A DNA stretch of 64,000 bases. Source: UBA1422 sp041752735 (lineage in GTDB: Bacteria > Bacillota > Clostridia > Peptostreptococcales > Anaerovoracaceae). A program made the position numbers and the translations under genes. The notes beneath the pieces are model-generated. The model was not told the origin of the DNA, searched no databases, and saw only the letters and a program-made list of their open reading frames with translations. Below are positions 60,750 to 64,000 of this stretch, one piece after another (the first letter of the stretch is position 1; every line of letters begins with the position of its first letter). The stretch is taken from assembly GCA_041752735.1 (NCBI GenBank), contig JBGSVW010000006.1, forward strand, positions 1 through 64,000, given 5' to 3'.

Positions 60750-61963
60750 TGTTTTTCTTTCGCCTCTTTGGTTCTTTGGAGAAAGCATTCGCATTGTTCT
60801 CCCGAATCTTTGGTTCCTGTGTCGTTACACAGGCTACACGTATATTTTACATCCATATAGTCAATAGGCAGGTTATACTCAGTCAGTATATTTGCCTTTT
60901 GCCTGGTTAGGTTGTCCATTTCTTGTTTCAGTCGCTCTATCTGGGCTTCTTTGTCGGTGCCGCCGGATACCATGACTCTAGACAGTCCCACGCTGCATTG
61001 ACGCATGGATTCTTCCAGTTTATCCATGGCTGGGATTTTTGCGTAAACCTCATCACGTCTTAACGCGGCATCTGCAATAGACTTTTCACGAAGGTATTGA
61101 TAATATGCGGAAACGGTGACCGCAGGGCTTTGGCCTCCGGGTGCCGCTACACCGCTATGGCGGTTGGTCAGGATTTTGCTGACATAGTTGATGTTTGGAT
61201 TAGGGATACCGCTGGTTTTTCCGCAAGCGCTGAGGATGTCTTCCATGTCACAGCCTAGCCCATCAAACCAATTGTTGATTAGTCGCTTCTCTTCCTCTGT
61301 GGCATTGCGTGAAAATCCCAAAGCTTGCATGATGCGTTTATAGGCATAATGGCGCTGGTCATTGTCGGCCAGGTATTTTTCGATTTCGGTGGAGTTGGTA
61401 AGACCTATGGCTGTCCAGCCTTTGACCACGGCACCAACATATCTTACATTGTCTTTCTTTTTTGTCATGCAGTATGCATAGGCATACGCAATGAGTTCCG
61501 GTGTCGCACCATAGTCGTCCATCCAGTTGATCATCTCTGTGGTTTCTGTTCCACTCAGCATTCTACCGATGGTCCGTTCTATGGATTTGTACATCCCTTT
61601 TAGGGGTTTGTTTTCCAGGATGGCGCTTGGCTTTGCTACTCGGGTCTCTGATTCTTTGACCGGTTTTTTGCCGTAAAGGCATTCCTTCAATACGGAAAAT
61701 TCAATGGTGTCATCAGCCTTCCGGACCACGCCCAATCCTTCCCAGTACATCCAGGCCTTCTCTACTTCTTCTTCGGGAAGGGAAAGCATCTTGGCGATGG
61801 CTTCGTTTTCGATGTCTTGCCCCATGTTGGTATACATCAAAGCGACCAGATAGATTTTGACGTAATCCCCCGGTGCCGAAACCATATATTCATGAATAAA
61901 GATGTTTTCCACGCCGGTATCAAGAAGATAGCAGCTTTGGACCGGTTCTTTCCGAAACTTCAT
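60734..61963 (-). CDS. DnaD-domain replication protein fused to a DnaC-type N-terminal region
   Basis: A 409-residue replication-initiation protein. Residues ~1-110 are a winged-helix DnaD N-terminal region (YVKIYLVALMYTNMGQDIENEAIAKML) and ~125-280 hold one or two DnaD-like helical domains. Residues ~300-409 look like the N-terminal part of a DnaC/DnaI helicase loader: RRDEVYAKIPAMDKLEESM, a coiled coil, then a zinc motif with Cys376, Cys379, Cys391 and Cys393 (CSLCNDTGTKDSGEQCECF). The AAA+ ATPase domain that should follow is absent, and the next gene is a peptidase. It is encoded directly after dnaB and the DUF1858 gene. Confidence 0.85.
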   Translation of the reverse strand: MKFRKEPVQSCYLLDTGVENIFIHEYMVSAPGDYVKIYLVALMYTNMGQDIENEAIAKMLSLPEEEVEKAWMYWEGLGVVRKADDTIEFSVLKECLYGKKPVKESETRVAKPSAILENKPLKGMYKSIERTIGRMLSGTETTEMINWMDDYGATPELIAYAYAYCMTKKKDNVRYVGAVVKGWTAIGLTNSTEIEKYLADNDQRHYAYKRIMQALGFSRNATEEEKRLINNWFDGLGCDMEDILSACGKTSGIPNPNINYVSKILTNRHSGVAAPGGQSPAVTVSAYYQYLREKSIADAALRRDEVYAKIPAMDKLEESMRQCSVGLSRVMVSGGTDKEAQIERLKQEMDNLTRQKANILTEYNLPIDYMDVKYTCSLCNDTGTKDSGEQCECFLQRTKEAKEKQWERI

Positions 61964-62164
61964 CTAGATTTGCTCCACTGCCAAATTCAGGCTTTCCATT
62001 AATTTGTCTACGGAAACCCCATGGGCTGCCGCCGCCTCTTCAACCGATTCGTTGTCCGCTCCGGGGCATCCTCGACAAGGCAATCCGTGGTTCAGGAAGA
62101 CATCTTCCAATTGCGGATAGCGATCCAGCAATTCACATACATTCATATCAGGTGTGATTTTCAC
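61964..62164 (-). CDS. DUF1858 domain protein
   Basis: A 66-residue protein of the DUF1858 family (also seen attached to hybrid-cluster and disulfide proteins). NVCELLDRYPQLEDVFLNHGLPCRGCPGA holds the CxxC redox or metal motif (in part: LPCRGCPGA). GTG at 62164 is the start: GGAGG lies 8 nt ahead, inside the last codons of dnaB, and the gap to the dnaB stop is 4 nt. It stops immediately before the DnaD-type gene's start, so it belongs to the replication unit; its role is unknown. Confidence 0.85.
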   Translation of the reverse strand: MKITPDMNVCELLDRYPQLEDVFLNHGLPCRGCPGADNESVEEAAAAHGVSVDKLMESLNLAVEQI

Positions 62165-62168
62165 GGCT

Positions 62169-63491
62169 TCATCCTCCTTTGCTCTTATTGGCGAATCTGG
62201 TGTAATTGGCTTGCCAGGTGATTTCGACGGTTCCGATGGGGCCGTTTCTGTTCTTGGCAATAATGACTTCGCAGATACCCGGTTTTTCGGTGGTCTCCGC
62301 GTTATATACTTCGTCTCGATAAAGGAATAGGACCATATCCGCGTCTTGCTCGATGGCACCGGATTCACGCAGATCCGACAGAATCGGTCGATGTTCAGTC
62401 CGCTGCTCCGGGGCACGGCTCAACTGGGAAAGCACCAGGATAGGGCAATTCATTTCCCGGGCAAGCTGTTTCAGTCCCCGAGACATAGCTGTGATTTCCT
62501 GCTGTCTGCTTTCGGAGCGACCTTCGTGCTCCATTAACTGTAGATAGTCCAATATAATCATATCCAAACCGCGTTCGGCTTTGAGCCTGCGGCATTTATT
62601 CTTGATTTCCATCAGTCGGATGCCGGGGGTGGCATCAATGGTGATGTCGCCTTTGCCCAGGGTATCTAAGGCCATGGTAATCCGGTCCCACTCTTCCCGT
62701 TCCAATTGGCCGGTTTTGAGTTTTTGGGAATCCACTCGGGCTTCCATGGATAATAGCCTTTGGCCAAGCTGTTCTTTGGACATTTCCAAGCTGAAAAACA
62801 AAATCTTAGCATCGGCTTTGATGGCCGCCTGTTGGGCAACACTAAGGGAAAAAGCGGTTTTGCCCATGGAGGGTCTAGCCGCGATGATGACCAGGTCAGA
62901 GGGTTGAAATCCATTGGTTCTGGAGTCCAGATCTATAAGCCCACTGGTGACACCGGTGAGATCCCCCTTCATCTTGGAGCGCTCATCAATCAGATTCAGG
63001 TTCTCCATGAGGATTTCTCGTAAAGGCGTCATGTCTTTTGCCTGCCGGTTTTGAGCCACTTCGAAAATAGCTTTTTCGGCGAAGTCCAGCACTTGCTCTG
63101 CTTCCAGTTTGTCCTCGTAACTTTTCTCCAGGATATCTCCTGCAGTGGTGATCAAGTTTCGGAGCGCGGCTTTCTCTGCGACGATTTTGGCATATTCTCC
63201 GGCATTAGAAGTGGTTGGCACTTCTCCGGAAAGGGTTGCAATATATCCTCGGCCACCTACCATCTCCAGTACATTGCGTTTTTTGAGTTCTTCCGAAACT
63301 GTCAACACGTCCACTGCAACATTTCGCCGTGCCAGTTCGCTGATGCCTTCAAAAATCTCTTTGTGGTTTTGGTTATAAAAGTCTCGAGGTCTGACCAACT
63401 CCAGCACATCATAAAGCGCATCCTTGTCCAGCATGGCTGCGCCTAATACCGACCGTTCGGCTTCCTCATTATGGGGAGGGATTCTTTCCAT
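62169..63491 (-). CDS. dnaB: Replicative DNA helicase DnaB
   Basis: A 440-residue hexameric helicase (DnaB of E. coli, DnaC of Bacillus). The N-terminal domain (~1-105) starts IPPHNEEAERSVLGAAM, then RecA-like C-terminal domain: Walker A ARPSMGKTAF, SLEMSKEQL, Walker B IILDYLQLM and the arginine-finger region SDLRESGAIEQDADMVLFLYR. AGGAG precedes the ATG. It lies 35 bp after rplI, the standard rplI-dnaB order. Confidence 0.96.
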   Translation of the reverse strand: MERIPPHNEEAERSVLGAAMLDKDALYDVLELVRPRDFYNQNHKEIFEGISELARRNVAVDVLTVSEELKKRNVLEMVGGRGYIATLSGEVPTTSNAGEYAKIVAEKAALRNLITTAGDILEKSYEDKLEAEQVLDFAEKAIFEVAQNRQAKDMTPLREILMENLNLIDERSKMKGDLTGVTSGLIDLDSRTNGFQPSDLVIIAARPSMGKTAFSLSVAQQAAIKADAKILFFSLEMSKEQLGQRLLSMEARVDSQKLKTGQLEREEWDRITMALDTLGKGDITIDATPGIRLMEIKNKCRRLKAERGLDMIILDYLQLMEHEGRSESRQQEITAMSRGLKQLAREMNCPILVLSQLSRAPEQRTEHRPILSDLRESGAIEQDADMVLFLYRDEVYNAETTEKPGICEVIIAKNRNGPIGTVEITWQANYTRFANKSKGG

Positions 63492-63526
63492 GGTGTTTCT
63501 CCTGGCCGGCGTTGCCGGCTACGACA

Positions 63527-63973
63527 TTATTTGACGGATACGACGACGCGAAGTTTCGCTGAAATCTCAGGATACATTTTGATATGGACCTCCGATTCCC
63601 CTGCTACTTTGATGGGGTTGTCTAAAACGATTTTCTTTTTGTCCACCTCGATTTGGTGCTGCGCCATTAGGGCTTCTGCGATATCCTTGGAGGTGATGGA
63701 GCCGAACAGCCGTCCGCCTTCTCCACCTTTTGTTTCAATCTGTACCGTTAGTTCGTTTATGTGCGCTGCAGCCTCAAGGGCCTTGGCTTTGCTCTCTTCT
63801 TCCTTCTGGATTGCAAGGGCCTTTTGTTTCTCCAGGCTTCTCACATTTCCGTCAGTTGCTTCTCGGGCAACACCCTTAGGTATCAATACATTTCGTGCGT
63901 AGCCGTCACTGACTTTCACCACTTCTCCGGCCTTGCCGGTGCCCTTTAGGTCTTTTAATAAGATGACAATCAT
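63527..63973 (-). CDS. rplI: 50S ribosomal protein L9
   Basis: A 148-residue ribosomal protein of full length: N-terminal rRNA-binding domain MIVILLKDLKGTGKAGEVVKVSDGYARN (in outline: KGTGKAGEVV and GYARNVLIPKG), long connecting helix, and C-terminal domain with GRLFGSITSKDIAEAL. It is the first gene of the minus-strand unit visible here; sequence beyond 63974 contains only its ribosome site and part of an upstream spacer. Confidence 0.96.
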   Translation of the reverse strand: MIVILLKDLKGTGKAGEVVKVSDGYARNVLIPKGVAREATDGNVRSLEKQKALAIQKEEESKAKALEAAAHINELTVQIETKGGEGGRLFGSITSKDIAEALMAQHQIEVDKKKIVLDNPIKVAGESEVHIKMYPEISAKLRVVVSVK

Positions 63974-64000
63974 ATCCCTTTTCCTTCTCTGTTTTACGAG

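Overview
The window looks like a chromosomal segment of a low-GC, Gram-positive, amino-acid-fermenting anaerobe of the class Clostridia. The pointers are strong Shine-Dalgarno sites, intrinsic terminators with long T tracts, a B12-dependent anaerobic ornithine degradation cluster of the Clostridium sticklandii type, ferredoxin-type flavoproteins, DnaD/ribonuclease M5/DivIC homologues, and a RocR-like sigma-54 activator. No rRNA, tRNA, CRISPR array, prophage or insertion sequence was seen.

Layout. 0.1-7.7 kb: a PocR-type AraC regulator, a DUF3048 protein with an SGNH hydrolase, a TSCPD protein with a cation efflux (CDF) transporter, a lipoprotein, and an ABC exporter with a GIY-YIG protein. 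7.8-17.5 kb: a complete ornithine oxidation operon (ord-ortA-ortB-oraS-oraE-reactivase-orr, minus strand). It has a -24/-12 promoter, tandem upstream palindromes and its own RocR-like activator. 17.5-21.6 kb: two paired membrane proteins, an ArsR regulator with a clear operator, rlmH, a YycJ-type hydrolase and rnhA. 21.6-31.9 kb: one long minus-strand unit that starts with histidine biosynthesis (hisZG fusion, hisC, B, H, A, F, IE) and runs on into a SanA-like protein, an AlkD-like protein, an EFR1 flavoprotein and a LytTR two-component system. 32-36.5 kb: PspC, CoA-disulfide reductase with rhodanese, PadR with a HAAS membrane protein, and a MerR regulator with a 19-bp-spacer promoter. 36.7-42.5 kb: leuA-C-D-B-pheA. 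42.5-46.7 kb: YkvA, an alpha/beta hydrolase, a probable structured non-coding RNA, a HisD-family dehydrogenase with an overlapping Imm5-like gene, and mntP with a leaderless start. 46.7-53.5 kb: aroF-tyrA-aroB-aroA-aroC-aroEK behind a Tyr/Phe-rich leader peptide and attenuator. 53.5-64 kb: a minus-strand unit of rplI, dnaB, DUF1858, a DnaD/DnaC-N fusion, an M23 peptidase, divIC, rnmV, rsmA, an LTA-synthase-like sulfatase, a GNAT and a CNNM-type protein.

How the genes fit together. The cell is equipped to make His, Leu, Phe and Tyr (and chorismate, apart from dehydroquinate dehydratase, which is not here) and to ferment ornithine. Each of these pathways has its own control, visible in the DNA: a sigma-54 enhancer for ornithine, ribosome-mediated attenuation for the aromatic pathway, and a palindrome next to a consensus promoter for leucine. 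The most unusual items are the Tyr/Phe attenuator, the overlapping terminator/operator/promoter in front of the RocR-like gene, the unassigned ~350-nt RNA at 43.8-44.1 kb, the HisZ-HisG fusion, and a DnaD protein that ends in the zinc-binding N-terminal region of a DnaC-type helicase loader but has no ATPase domain.
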